A stretch of 64,000 nt of DNA from positions 558,001-622,000 of the forward strand of contig NW_017566993.1 of NCBI RefSeq assembly GCF_001661265.1, read 5' to 3'. This document shows positions 1-10,252 of the stretch, piece after piece. The position numbers and the translations under genes were made by a program. Position 1 is the stretch's first letter. Each line of letters opens with the position of its first letter. The stretch comes from Saitoella complicata NRRL Y-17804 (Eukaryota; Ascomycota; Saitoellomycetes; Saitoellales; Saitoellaceae). The notes under the pieces are model-generated. The model worked only from the letters and a program-made list of their open reading frames with translations. It made no database searches and had not been told where the DNA came from.

Positions 1-799
1 CGATAATCGGCTCATTACGGCGATCAATATCGAAATTCTTGAACTGCTGGAGCAATTCCTGGACGGAGTCGAATTCTTTCGTGTTCTCGGAGGCGCGGAG
101 GGGGTGAATGTGAGATTCGACGCCGTGGTGGTCAAAGTATGCCTTGATTTTGTCGCCGTACAACGCATACACATTATTATCGACAATCACCAAACGACGA
201 CCCACAGGTTCACCAGTGTAAGGCTTCATCATAACGGGAAAGACAGAGCAATCAATCCCAACCAACAAGTCCGTGTTGGAAGTATCGAGAATGCCATCAA
301 CGCATTTAATCTCATACCTAATCGGCATCATCGCGCTCGCGACGAACGACCCGGTCTCGAGACCCGTGACACCACCGATATCGAGACCATTGAGGCCGGC
401 AAGGTTGATTTTTTGGTCGACGCCGTGGTGCTCCGCGCGGTCTTCCGCACGCAATTTATGCCCGAACGAGAACTCGTCCAACGAGACAGGAGACTCTGCA
501 CCAGAACCGGTACCGGAAGCAACGGACGGAGCGAGGTCGGGTGTGGCGAGGGGGGATGGGGAGGATGAGCCCTCGTCGTATCCGGAATCACCTGAACCGC
601 GGCGGAAGTCGGGTTTCAAGGCTGCGGAGTGAAGGAGAGGGAGGTGCTTGGAGAAAGAGGAGGTGGAGAGCGGAGGAGTGGCCGCATCCTCGACGACAGA
701 GGACAGAGTGTTATTCGAAGCCGATTTCTCGAAGGGGCGGATATGCGAATCCAAGCTCGCCTGGTTATTGTTGAAGCTGGTAGCGGGTTGAGCCGACAT
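1..799 (-). CDS. Sugar-phosphate cyclase, desmethyl-4-deoxygadusol synthase (DDGS)-like, 5' part only
   Basis: About 266 codons of one uninterrupted frame run from ATG at 799-797 off the left edge. The first ~110 residues are a Ser/Pro-rich, low-complexity extension (MSAQPATSFNNNQ...). After that the protein looks like the N-terminal half of the dehydroquinate-synthase-like cyclases: 'VIVDNNVYALYGDKIKAYF', then 'DHHGVESHIHPLRASENTK', then 'FKNFDIDRRNEPII' just before the edge, where the family continues into its Gly-rich nucleotide-binding loop. This pattern fits DDGS/EEVS (sedoheptulose 7-phosphate cyclases) better than the AroB domain of fungal AROM. DDGS makes the precursor of 4-deoxygadusol and mycosporine sunscreens; that role is inferred from the family. 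The catalytic half, which separates DDGS from EEVS, lies outside the window. The gene is divergent from urease. Confidence 0.72.
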   Translation of the reverse strand, partial: MSAQPATSFNNNQASLDSHIRPFEKSASNNTLSSVVEDAATPPLSTSSFSKHLPLLHSAALKPDFRRGSGDSGYDEGSSSPSPLATPDLAPSVASGTGSGAESPVSLDEFSFGHKLRAEDRAEHHGVDQKINLAGLNGLDIGGVTGLETGSFVASAMMPIRYEIKCVDGILDTSNTDLLVGIDCSVFPVMMKPYTGEPVGRRLVIVDNNVYALYGDKIKAYFDHHGVESHIHPLRASENTKEFDSVQELLQQFKNFDIDRRNEPII

Positions 800-2293
800 T
801 GCGTAATCGTAACTTCTTGTTGAAAGTGAAGCTTGCTGATCTTGGTGATGGGGAGCATGCAACTGGCGGGGGACACGGGCAGTTCTTATAGGTGAGAGGG
901 AGCTGGAACGAGGTGAATTGAGTTGTGTTGCACCTTTTCATTTGGCTTTGGGGCTATACTGCTTTGGGAGGGTCTATGACAAGCGGGTGGGGCGAGGAGC
1001 GGGGCAATCGGGAGATGCGTCGATATCGATACGACTTGCTCGGCCGGGCCAGTTGATCGCTCGTCAATCTTGAGATGCCCATCTGCTCCGCTTGGCGAGT
1101 GCGTGGACTCCTCCCCTGCTTAGGGCATCGAGGGAGGGAGGGACTTCTGCCTTGGCCCGCCATCACGTGTCTCTCTCACCAATTCACGTTAGTCCACACG
1201 CACACGATCGAGAAGTGCGTGTGCCATTACGTCAATGATCTGGATTTGCCCGTGATACCGATTTCACGTGCATGCGCGCGCCTGTGATCGGGGGGGGGAA
1301 ATCTCGGTTCGGATCTGCATGCGGATTGCGGATTCGAGATAGTCGCTTTACTGCAGCTGTGCGGAGTAAAGGCGTAATTTCCATCACGTAACGTGAACCG
1401 GGTAACCCCGTACCTTATTGTATCAAACACGCAATTTCCGATGTCTGGAAATAATTGAGGCAAGGCCTATGCTTCAGGAGACGTTCGTTTTGCTGAACTG
1501 TCCTGGGTTCTGGAAGTTTATGTGAAGGACCTCAGGGACAGCGCACGCTCGGACGTTCTTCAGAAGTGTTGCCGAGTGCGAGTTCGTTTACGGCGCACGC
1601 GGTGCTTTGCAATTGCGGTGCGTGGGAGACACGCTGCAGTTAGATGAGAGAGCAAGGAGTACCGACCATCATTGCTTTCGAGAGGGCTTGAATCGGCGCG
1701 AAAACTGTGGACAGAAACGGAGTCTGGGTGAAATGGTGTTGGACGTACAAACACCTTGAACTTGGCCCGACAACTCGTTAGAGTCCCAGGCCTTTTCAGT
1801 CAAGTATGTCATTATCCGGGAAGATACCAGAACAAGGGATGTGAACCCCTCATGGAGTGTCAATGAGGCTCTCGTTGCGACACAACCGCTGTACGCACGT
1901 CGGAAAACTGCGTATGTAGCTGCAGCTGCGGGAATCGGGCCCTCACACCACGGCCAATGCCTTCTACCTCGCACTACCGTTTCAACTCAGGTCAATGTCG
2001 CAGCAATTGCAATGCGCATAAAGCAGTCAAAAACTTCATGGCCATCATCATACACCGGCTCGTTCCGTTCCCACGGCTCTTCCAGCTTATCGTGCGCAAC
2101 CTTAGGCGAGCCGCCCCGACGCAGGGCACGTGACGTCGAGGGTCCTTATCAGTACGGGGTAAATGTTCAGTTCCGAACGGGTCCTCATCGCGAGAGATAT
2201 CCAATTGCTGGGGTACCCCGCTTTGCCCTTGATCCCTATAACCTCCAACAGTTTGCAACTCCAAAGACCCGCGGATCAAGTCAATTGCCCAAA
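800..2293. promoter_or_regulatory. Divergent intergenic region between the DDGS-like gene and urease
   Basis: No convincing gene lies in these 1.5 kb. It must contain both promoters. Three CACGTG palindromes are present at 1164-1169, 1265-1270 and 2127-2132; the last overlaps a CRE-type TGACGTC at 2131-2137. A TTATC (GATA complement) occurs near 2145, which would suit nitrogen control of urease. A frame in phase with urease stays open back to 1841, but it is compositionally unlike the enzyme and has no family counterpart, so I treat it as untranslated. Confidence 0.5.
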
Positions 2294-4918
2294 ATGCAAC
2301 TGTCCCCCCGCGAACTCGACAAACTCATCCTCGCCCAAGTCGGCCAACTCGCCCAACGCCGTCTCGCTCGCGGCATAAAACTCAACCGCACCGAAGCCAT
2401 CGGCCTCATCGCTTCCCAACTCCAAGAACTCGTCCGTGAAGGCACGTACACATGTGCCGACCTCATGGAAATCGGTACAAAGATGTTGGGGAGGAGACAT
2501 GTGTTGCCGGAGGTTGTGGAGGGGTTGCATGAGATTCAGATTGAGGGGAATTTTAGGGATGGGACGTATTTGGTTACGGTCCATGGGCCGATTAGTACGG
2601 ATGATGGGGATTTGGAGAGGGCGTTGTATGGGTCTTTCTTGCCGATTCCGGAGAAGGAGAAGTTTGTGTTGGAGGGGGAGGAGGTGTATGAACACTCCAA
2701 GCAGCCTGGAGCTGTTGTGGTGGAGGATGGTGCGGGACCGATTGTTTTGAATGCTGGACGCGAGAGGAGTAAGCTCAGGGTTGAGAACACGGGTGACCGT
2801 CCCATTCAGGTTGGTTCTCACTACCATTTCGTTGAGACCAATCCTGCTTTGGCGTTCGATCGCGGACTTGCGTTGGGATTGCGTTTGGATATCCCGGCGG
2901 GAACGGCAATTCGTTTCGAGCCTGGAGACGTAAAGACAGTCCCCCTCGTCCCCATCGCCGGAAATCGCATCATCGCCGGTGGAAACGGCCTCGCTACTGG
3001 TCCCGTCGACGACGCCAACAAAGACGCCCTCCTCAAAATGATCGTCGAAAACGGATTCTCCCACGTCCCTCAACTTCCCAACGCTGACCTCGGACCCGTG
3101 AAAGCGGCCGAGATGACCCGCGAGGCGTATGCCGCCATGTTTGGGCCCACTGCGGGTGACAAAGTCAGGCTTGGTGATACGGAGTTGTGGATTAAGGTGG
3201 AGAAGGATTTCACTGTCTATGGTGATGAATGTAAGTTTGGAGGTGGGAAGACGTTGAGGGATGGCATGGGACAGGCGAGTGGACGGAAGGATTCTGAGTG
3301 TTTGGATCTGGTGATTACGAATGCGTTGGTTGTCGATTATACCGGAATCTACAAGGCTGACGTCGGAATCACGAACGGAAATATCACACATATCGGAAAA
3401 GCCGGAAACCCCGATACCATCGAAGGTGTGACCCCCGGCATGGTGATCGGCTCCAACACCGATGTCATCGCCGGTGAGAAGATGATCCTCACAGCTGGTG
3501 CCTTCGACTCCCACATCCACTTTATCTGTCCTCAACAAGCCGAAGAAGCCCTCGCCTCCGGTGTCACAACCATGCTCGGCGGCGGAACAGGCCCCTCGAC
3601 GGGTACGAACGCAACGACATGTACCCCCTCCGCCACCTACATCTCCAAAATGCTCCAAGCCCTCGACACCATCCCCATGAATTTTGGCGTAACCGGAAAA
3701 GGCAACGACGCCGATCCCAAGGGATTGAGGGAACAAGTGGAGGCAGGCTGTGTCGGGTTGAAACTGCACGAGGATTGGGGAACTACGCCGGCGGCAATTG
3801 ATAGTTGTTTGAGGGTTTGTGATGAGTATGATGTGCAGTGTTTGATTCATACGGATACGTTGAATGAGTCGAGTTTTGTTGAGGGGACGGTTAAGGCGTT
3901 TAAGGGACGTACGATTCATACGTACCATTCGGAGGGAGCTGGAGGTGGACACGCACCGGATATTATTACGGTTTGTGGGCATCCGAATGTGTTGCCGTCT
4001 TCGACGAACCCTACCAGGCCGTTCACTCGTAACACTCTTGACGAGCATCTCGGTATGTATGCTCGTGGCCTGACCTCTACCGTCACTGACATTTATATGC
4101 AGACATGTTAATGGTCTGCCACCATTTGTCAAAGGATATCCCCGAGGACATCGCTTTCGCCGAGTCCCGTATCCGTGCGGAGACTATCGCTGCCGAGGAC
4201 GTTTTGCACGACTTGGGTGCAATTAGTATGATGTCTTCCGATTCTCAAGGTATGGATAAGAGCAGGGACCGGTTCGTGGCTGCACAGGCTAACATTTCTA
4301 TCCATAGCTATGGGTCGCTGTGGCGAGGTCATCCTCCGTACATGGAAGACCGCATCCAAAAACAAGCAACAACGCGGCTTCCTCCCCGAGGACGAGGGTA
4401 CCGACGCCGATAACTTCCGCGTCAAGCGCTATATCGCTAAGTACACCATCAACCCCGCCATCTCGCACGGAATCGCGCATGCTATCGGGTCCGTTGAGGT
4501 GGGTAAGGTGGCTGATCTCGCATTGTGGAAGTTCGCCGATTTCGGCGCGAAGCCAAACATGATCCTCAAGAGTGGTATGATCGTTATGTCACAGATGGGC
4601 GACCCCGGAGCCTCCATCCCCTCCGTTGAGCCGGTGTACATGCGTCCCATGTTCGCCAGCATGGTTCCCTCGACTTCGATCATGTTCATGTCTCAGGCTT
4701 CTATCGATGCTGGCAAGGATAAGGAGTATGGGTTGAAGAAGAGGGTGATGGCTGTGAAGGGGTGTAGGAATATTGGGAAGAAGGATATGAAGTTGAATGA
4801 TGTTATGCCGAAGATGAAGGTTGATCCGGAGAAGTATATTGTTGAGGCGGATGGTGTTCATATGACTTGTGAGCCGTCCGATGAGTTGCCGTTGACGCAG
4901 AAGCACTTTATCTTTTAG
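2294..4918 (+). CDS. Urease (single-chain, nickel-dependent)
   Basis: Hydrolyses urea to ammonia and carbamate in the cytosol. Three exons: 2294-4052, 4103-4249, 4308-4918, giving 838 aa, the usual length for fungal and plant ureases. The order is gamma (from [17 protein letters not shown]), beta, then alpha domain. With this start the active-site residues fall at jack-bean numbering: His407 and His409 in DSHIHF, the lysine to be carbamylated Lys490 in GLKLHED, His519 in IHTDT, His545 in TYHSEG, flap Cys592 in MVCHH (first codons of exon 2) and Asp633 in SSDSQ. All are intact, so the enzyme should be active if nickel and the accessory proteins UreD/F/G, not in this window, are supplied. Introns are 50 and 58 nt. 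The frame is open 453 nt upstream, but the family start is clearly the ATG at 2294. Confidence 0.97.
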
Positions 4919-5052
4919 GGAGATTGATGTATGATGTGTGATTTTGGAGCACAATATGGTTAGGATCTTTTACCAGCGCAATATACCAAATTTACCTCGA
5001 AGATTTCGAATATGGGTATCATTCTTCAGAGATATTTGTTTTCCCGTACTCG

Positions 5053-6063
5053 TTAATCCTCCATCTTCACGTCATCATCCGTTGCTTTCTGCTCGTCTGC
5101 CCTCTCTCCAACGTCTCCTTCACCAGTCGTCGCGCTGCCCGCAGCCGCCGCTTCCTTTAGCTTCTCTTTCTCCTCTTCCAGTTGCGTAATAGCATCCTGC
5201 ACCGTACCGCCCACATCACCGATACCACCTACTTGTGGTCCAATATCACTCGCATCAACAGGCATGGCACCTTCTGGCGGATGATGCGGTCCAGCCGCGG
5301 CATCATTTGCGTTCTCGGCAAGCGATGAGTGGATTGTTTCCATGGGGGTTGGAGTGCCATTGGAGTTTGGCATGGCTGTTGCGCTTGTCCATGGGATGGC
5401 GGTTAGTGCGACGCCGCTGGTGGAGCTGCCATCTGTGAAGCGGGGAACGTCGTTTGTTGGTTCGATGGGGAGGAGGGGGAAAGCGTCGATTGTCGAGGTG
5501 ACCTGGAGAATCAGGTCAGCAGAGTCACTTGGTAACGTGCTGTAGACACTTACACTCAGGTTCCGCTCCAATGCTCGTAGGTACTTCCCGACATCCGTGT
5601 AGTGCTCCCGTGGCCGCGCAATCAACTCCGCGATCCGTTGTACCGTGAATGGTGGTCCAGTGAATCTCTCAATAACAGATATAAGACGCGACAAAAGTGC
5701 TTGAAGATCCGGAGGTAGGGACGCTTTCGGTGAATCTCCCTGTACTGGTGCAGCAGCACTCTCCGACGCGCCTTCCGGTCGAGGGATCGATGGCGGCGCA
5801 AAAGCGCCGATGTTCTCCTCGAGTCTGGCGAGGAGAGTCCTTGAGAACTCTGGCCAAGATCCACTGTAATACCGTGTGTTAGGTACGGTCCTCGGCCGAA
5901 TTTGCTCGTACTTCTTACTCGAATGTACCGCTCTCGGCCACTGACGTGATCATGCCAATATCAACAGCGCCTACAACATGATCGTGAGCAAACGCGTCGG
6001 TAGGAATAAGAACAATGGCGAGGACAAACCTGTCTTCAGCGAAGAAGTCGCGTCCGGCATCAT
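5053..6063 (-). CDS. Protein phosphatase 4 regulatory subunit 2 (PPP4R2/Psy4-like)
   Basis: Predicted scaffold/regulatory subunit of the PP4 phosphatase complex, which acts in DNA-damage recovery. Four exons on the minus strand: 6063-6030, 5970-5919, 5863-5554, 5502-5053; 281 aa. The N-terminal part (MMPDATSSLKTGAVDIG... 'GSWPEFSRTLLARLEENI') and the core 'FTGPPFTVQRIAELIARPRE' with 'YTDVGKYLRALERNLSV' match the PPP4R2 fold region. The C-terminal half is Pro/Ser-rich, then has a Glu/Lys stretch and an acidic tail (DDDVKMED). The third intron (5503-5553) is 51 nt and has no in-frame stop, so a simple reading frame runs through it. I call it an intron because removing it restores the family spacing after 'LERNLS' and it has good GTAAGT/CAG ends. 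The small 5' exons are less certain than the core. Confidence 0.85.
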
Positions 6064-6478
6064 TGCAATTGCAATTGAATCAATGGAGGTTATCGTTGGA
6101 CGTCGAAGATAAGGTTGCGCGTATGTACGCTGAATGTTCCTGAGACAACGCAAGTTCAAAACCTTGATTCGACGAGATCCAAAGGTTCGTGTTTTGGGTA
6201 ATCGGCCGAGTACGCGCTCCCGACCTCGCGACCCGTGACTGATTGGATGGGCAATATCCGAGGTTGAACTAAATATAAATGTCTACCGACCTGGGCTGCG
6301 TGGCGGCATCCGGTTGCGGCTCAGGCAGCATGCTCTCTGCTCGGGCCGTAATCGAGGAAGCACATGGACGGAGGAATCGATAGGCGACTGCCTTTAAAAA
6401 TTAGTGTCGATGCCATTCCTTCCCTCTTGTTTGGATCTTCATACACCATTACCATCCGATCAAGCCTTGCCCAGAACC
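6064..6478. promoter_or_regulatory. Divergent spacer, PPP4R2 / UPF0658 copy A
   Basis: No gene seen. A TATAAA lies at 6274-6279, about 200 bases before the UPF0658 start. The GC-rich tract at 6295-6330 holds short inverted repeats but nothing I can name. Confidence 0.4.
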
Positions 6479-7932
6479 ATGGATGCAGAAAAAGGATATC
6501 GCAAGGCGATGGGACGCTTTTACGTCCCGGCTGAGCGATGGAGTGTCGTGCTCATACTTACCTGCCTTATCGAAGCCATCGTGGTTATTGGTTTGGAAAG
6601 TGCGTTCAGCTCTGATTTTCGAGTGTTCCCGCTCTGACACAAACTTGTTTGTAGGCTACCTCTTGAAAAACTTGACCATACCTGACGCATACGCATCTTC
6701 GACGATGCTCTCTACATATGTGGGTTTGTTCATCTTTGCAGACATCTTTAAGTTGTTCATGGCTTGGGATGCACTGCGATTGAAGAATGTTTTGCAGGTA
6801 AACGCGAGAGAGATCTTCGTTACACGAAGTTATTGACGGAAAGCGTCAGGCCGTTGGATTGGTCTTCTGCAGTGTCGCCTTGACAGTCTATGCCGTATTG
6901 CAATGGAAGCAGCTCGCTTGGCCGATAGCCAACAATGCGTGGGAACAGAGCGCTGATATTGGGGCGGCTAGAACTGTTTGTAAGGCTCGATCAATTGACT
7001 ACAATGTATATACGCTAACTGAACAAAGTTGATACGTCGTATCGGATCAGCGTCTCCGTGGTTGTTATCATCTCAACAGGGACGTTACTCATCGCAATTA
7101 GTACCTACAAAATCTTCCATGACAGCGAACTTGCATGGAGATTGGCTAGGGAGCTAGGAGCCAGTCCAAGAATCAGGAGGGTATATCAATTGACTCAGGT
7201 TTGATGGCACTCTCTGTCCTCTCGGGTTTGGACTGACAGACCTCAAGATTTACTCTACATTACTCAAGATCAACCTGTTTTTCGTGGCCGGATTTTTAAT
7301 CCAGGTACGCTTCCTCGATGCTGACTTGAGTTATTCCTCATTATTTCTATAGTTGGCTATCATTGTACCACTTGCCCATCATCCAGAGAAGATCATGACC
7401 TGGATTGCTATACCTGTTACCGTGGTGACCGTGGTTCTAGGTATTTGCGCTGTGCGGTGGGAAGTGGTGTTTATCATGCTCGCCGTCGAGGTCCTTCAAT
7501 TAGGAGCGCTGGGTTACTTTTGCTACAAGCTGTGGCGAATCTGGGCCCCTGAGTCGGCCGGCAACGATGACCATAAAATTTATGACGGCGTTAAGAAATC
7601 TCTGACGGTCTTTGCCGTAACCGGCTGCATACTGCTTCTCATAACGTTTGGAATGGGCATTGTCTGCATGCGAAACTTTAGAGAAGGTAATGCTCCATAT
7701 GGCTAGAGATATGCCGTGGCTGACATCTGCTTGTACAGGGCTTCTGCAGGCGATGGACCGTGCTCGGGAAATACGTAGGCTCAGCCGGGCCTCATCTGGC
7801 AGCCAAAGACTATCAACATTTGGTCCAGGTCGCACGTACAGCCTTGCACCAATCGAAGAGGAAGGGAGACACCTGGCGCCAAGTCCGGTCGATTCGACGT
7901 ACTCGAATCGCATTCCTGTGGTGATTGAGTGA
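6479..7932 (+). CDS. UPF0658 family Golgi/endomembrane multi-pass protein, copy A
   Basis: Seven exons: 6479-6599, 6655-6797, 6850-6979, 7029-7198, 7248-7304, 7353-7686, 7739-7932; 382 aa. The pattern fits the fungal UPF0658 family (fission yeast Golgi members). It has a first membrane segment after 'FYVPAERW', the hallmark 'AWDALRLKN' after the second segment, and 'IYSTLLKINLFFVAGFLIQ' before later helices. I count about seven hydrophobic segments, followed by a polar C-terminal tail of ~70 residues. Function is unknown in the family; the location is known only as Golgi/endomembrane. It stands head-to-tail with copy B, with matching early intron positions, so this is a tandem duplication. 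Sequence divergence between the copies is high, so the duplication is not recent. Confidence 0.85.
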
Positions 7933-8480
7933 GAGGAGGTCGGAGCAGGCGTTTGCAGGGTCAGCCGAGGAGGCATGTATTTTTATACCCTTTATCGCGT
8001 ATCGCTTTTTGGGGACTGTAGGATTGATCTTTGGGGTGTATGTTTAGCATCAACTTTCATTATTGAGCGAGAAGAGCGTTATCACCAGATCTTCGAATTC
8101 CTCGGTGCCATGGTTCACCGTGCGGCAGGGCGTATGCTGATTTGACCATTCGAACGCGTTCTCCAAATGTATATCCAAATATAGACAAACCGAGCCGACC
8201 GCAGTCTCAGTCTCAGTCGCAATCGCAAATCTCGGTTACTCCCCGCTCGAGCCGCTCTCCCATCTTTCCTGAGACAGCCGGAATTCAGGGCCGCGGCTGT
8301 TGGGACAGGCGGGCCGGTACGCAGTTTCTAGGACCGGGGTTTGGTAATCTACGTCAATCTTGATCATAAGAGCTGAACTCCATGTGGGTCGGGTTGGTAT
8401 CGAGAGGTCAAACGTCCCTGCTCTTATAAGACGATACAAGACGAACATCTCTTGTCGTGTAACCTCCAGCAGCTGCCGTC
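7933..8480. other. Spacer between the two UPF0658 copies
   Basis: About 550 bases with no supported gene. It holds a short low-complexity run of CAGTCT/CAATCG-type hexamers near 8203-8230. It should contain the terminator of copy A and the promoter of copy B. Confidence 0.4.
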
Positions 8481-9915
8481 ATGAAGCTTCGGTTCAAAGT
8501 GGTGAGTATACGCGTCTCTTCAAAAGCGGCGTGCCGCGGAGATCTGACCTCTTGATCTCTTAGTATTATCCAACCGAGAGATACAGCATTCTCTTCCTGT
8601 TGACCTGTGTTGTTGAGGCGCTATGCGTGCTAGCGTTGTCAGGTAAATCCTCGGAGCCATTTCTTCGGCACCATGTTGATCAGTGGGCGTCAGGATATGT
8701 CTTTGGTACAATGCTCTCGAAAACACACAACCCTGGCGATCATGATAACGATGGCGACGATGGGGAGAAAACATCTGTTAATACTGCACAACTGAGGTGT
8801 GCGCCGGTTTTGCCTTGGAAAAACAAATTGGCTGACTATTCTGTCAGGGTGATTCCGGTTTACCTTGCGATCTTCATCTTTGCGTTTGTATACCAGTTGG
8901 GAATGGCATGGGATGCTCTGCGATTGAAAAGCATCATGCAGGTATGTAACATCTACGAAAGCGACCAAGTAGGAGGTCTAATAGAGGCTCCGACAGACGT
9001 TGGGATTGGCCTTGTTTAATGTCCTTCTGTTGGCATACTCCTGCGTTCAAATCAATCAAGTCGATGATGCCTGGACTTCAGCATACAAAGACAACCTCAC
9101 GGTTTACAATACTACCACCCCCGGCTCTTCCCAGAAAGCCCATGATTTGTATCAACACAGTGTGTACTGGCCTTTCCCGCTCTGCGCAACGACTGACATT
9201 CCTCGAAGAGCTCAGGCCCGAGTTAATAGCTGTCCCCATCATCATCGGCGTTGCAACATGTCTCAACTTATTCTGCTCCTGGAAGCTCTACAGCGTGGAG
9301 TTACGCAGGAGGATTTGGTATGACGTGGGAGCAAGCACTCACCTCAAACGTCTGTTGTTCATCTACCAAGTTCTTCTTACGCTACTCAAGTTCGACTTCT
9401 TCTTCCTCATCGGGTTCCTTATCCAGGAACTCGTCGTTGTTGATATTAAGGTATATGAGGAAGTTCTGTCAGCCCTAGGTATAGCAGTCACGCTTGTCAT
9501 CATCATCTTGTGCGCTTGGGCCTTGCGACATGAAAAATGGTGGCCTATGGTGGTATCGGAGTTCTTTTTCACATGTGGTCTGGCATACTTCAGCTACAAA
9601 CTCTACAGAGCTGCGACCCAGGGCAAGTACAAGTACGTGAGGAAAACTTTGATAATGTTTGCCAGCATTTCACTGGTTATGATCCTCATAACGATCATAA
9701 TTGCAGGGATTTGTCTCCACAACTTCGGCAAAGGTCTCAAACGCGTTCTGCTGGATCCGAAGCTAGGAAAGGACGATCGACCAGGAGTAATCAAGATGAC
9801 ACAGGGTACTGGACAAGGAGTTACGGCGGCAGGTTCAGATGAACCGAAAGAATCTGCCACTGCATCACAAACAGAACTCGATGGCCAGCAGACCCACCGC
9901 ATCATGATCGAATGA
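8481..9915 (+). CDS. UPF0658 family Golgi/endomembrane multi-pass protein, copy B
   Basis: Probable exons: 8481-8501, 8564-8642, 8694-8796, 8848-8941, 8997-9159, 9209-9915; 388 aa. It begins MKLRFKVYYPTERYSILF and carries the family marks 'YQLGMAWDALRLKSIMQ' and 'YQVLLTLLKFDFFFLIGFLIQ', with about seven hydrophobic segments and a polar tail after 'ICLHNFGKGLKR'. Two introns (8643-8693, 8797-8847) are 51 nt without in-frame stops. I accept them because splicing gives 'LALSGYVFGTM', matching the phase-1 junction 'GLESYLLKN' of copy A. The acceptor of the last intron (9208 or a few bases on) is uncertain. It is the tandem paralogue of copy A; the molecular role is unknown. Confidence 0.83.
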
Positions 9916-10252
9916 ACTTTCGCCTTCCTCCTCGAGTCATTGCCAGTCATTAGATACCACATTCGTTCAGCAATTGGGTATTTTTCAGGCAGAACACATA
10001 TCAATCAAGTCATTCAATGAACAAAAAATTGCATTTGCGGTCACCTATGAGTAACAGCCAGCGCAACAATAAAGAAACCGTAATGAACGCCCCTTTGCAA
10101 TAACACAAACCAATCCAAGCGCCATCCAGGCAAATTCCGGAATCCAAGACAGCCAGTGAACAATGAAGCAAACCAAAAAAAGCTCAACGAGCCGCATCCC
10201 CTTCAAGGGACGAATAAGACAAAAACAGAGCCACCTCATGCCTTATGCTCTT
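9916..10252. other. Convergent 3' spacer, UPF0658 copy B / RING protein
   Basis: About 340 AT-richer bases between two facing stop codons. No gene, repeat or RNA could be supported; it should hold both 3' ends. Confidence 0.4.

Noticed and set aside
1286-1298. Run of nine G residues
   Set aside because: A lone homopolymer; there are no further G-tracts to form a quadruplex.
2276-4132. 618-codon frame antisense to urease
   Set aside because: It lies fully opposite conserved urease exon 1 and its protein is low-complexity with no domain; strong codon bias on the sense strand removes antisense stops.
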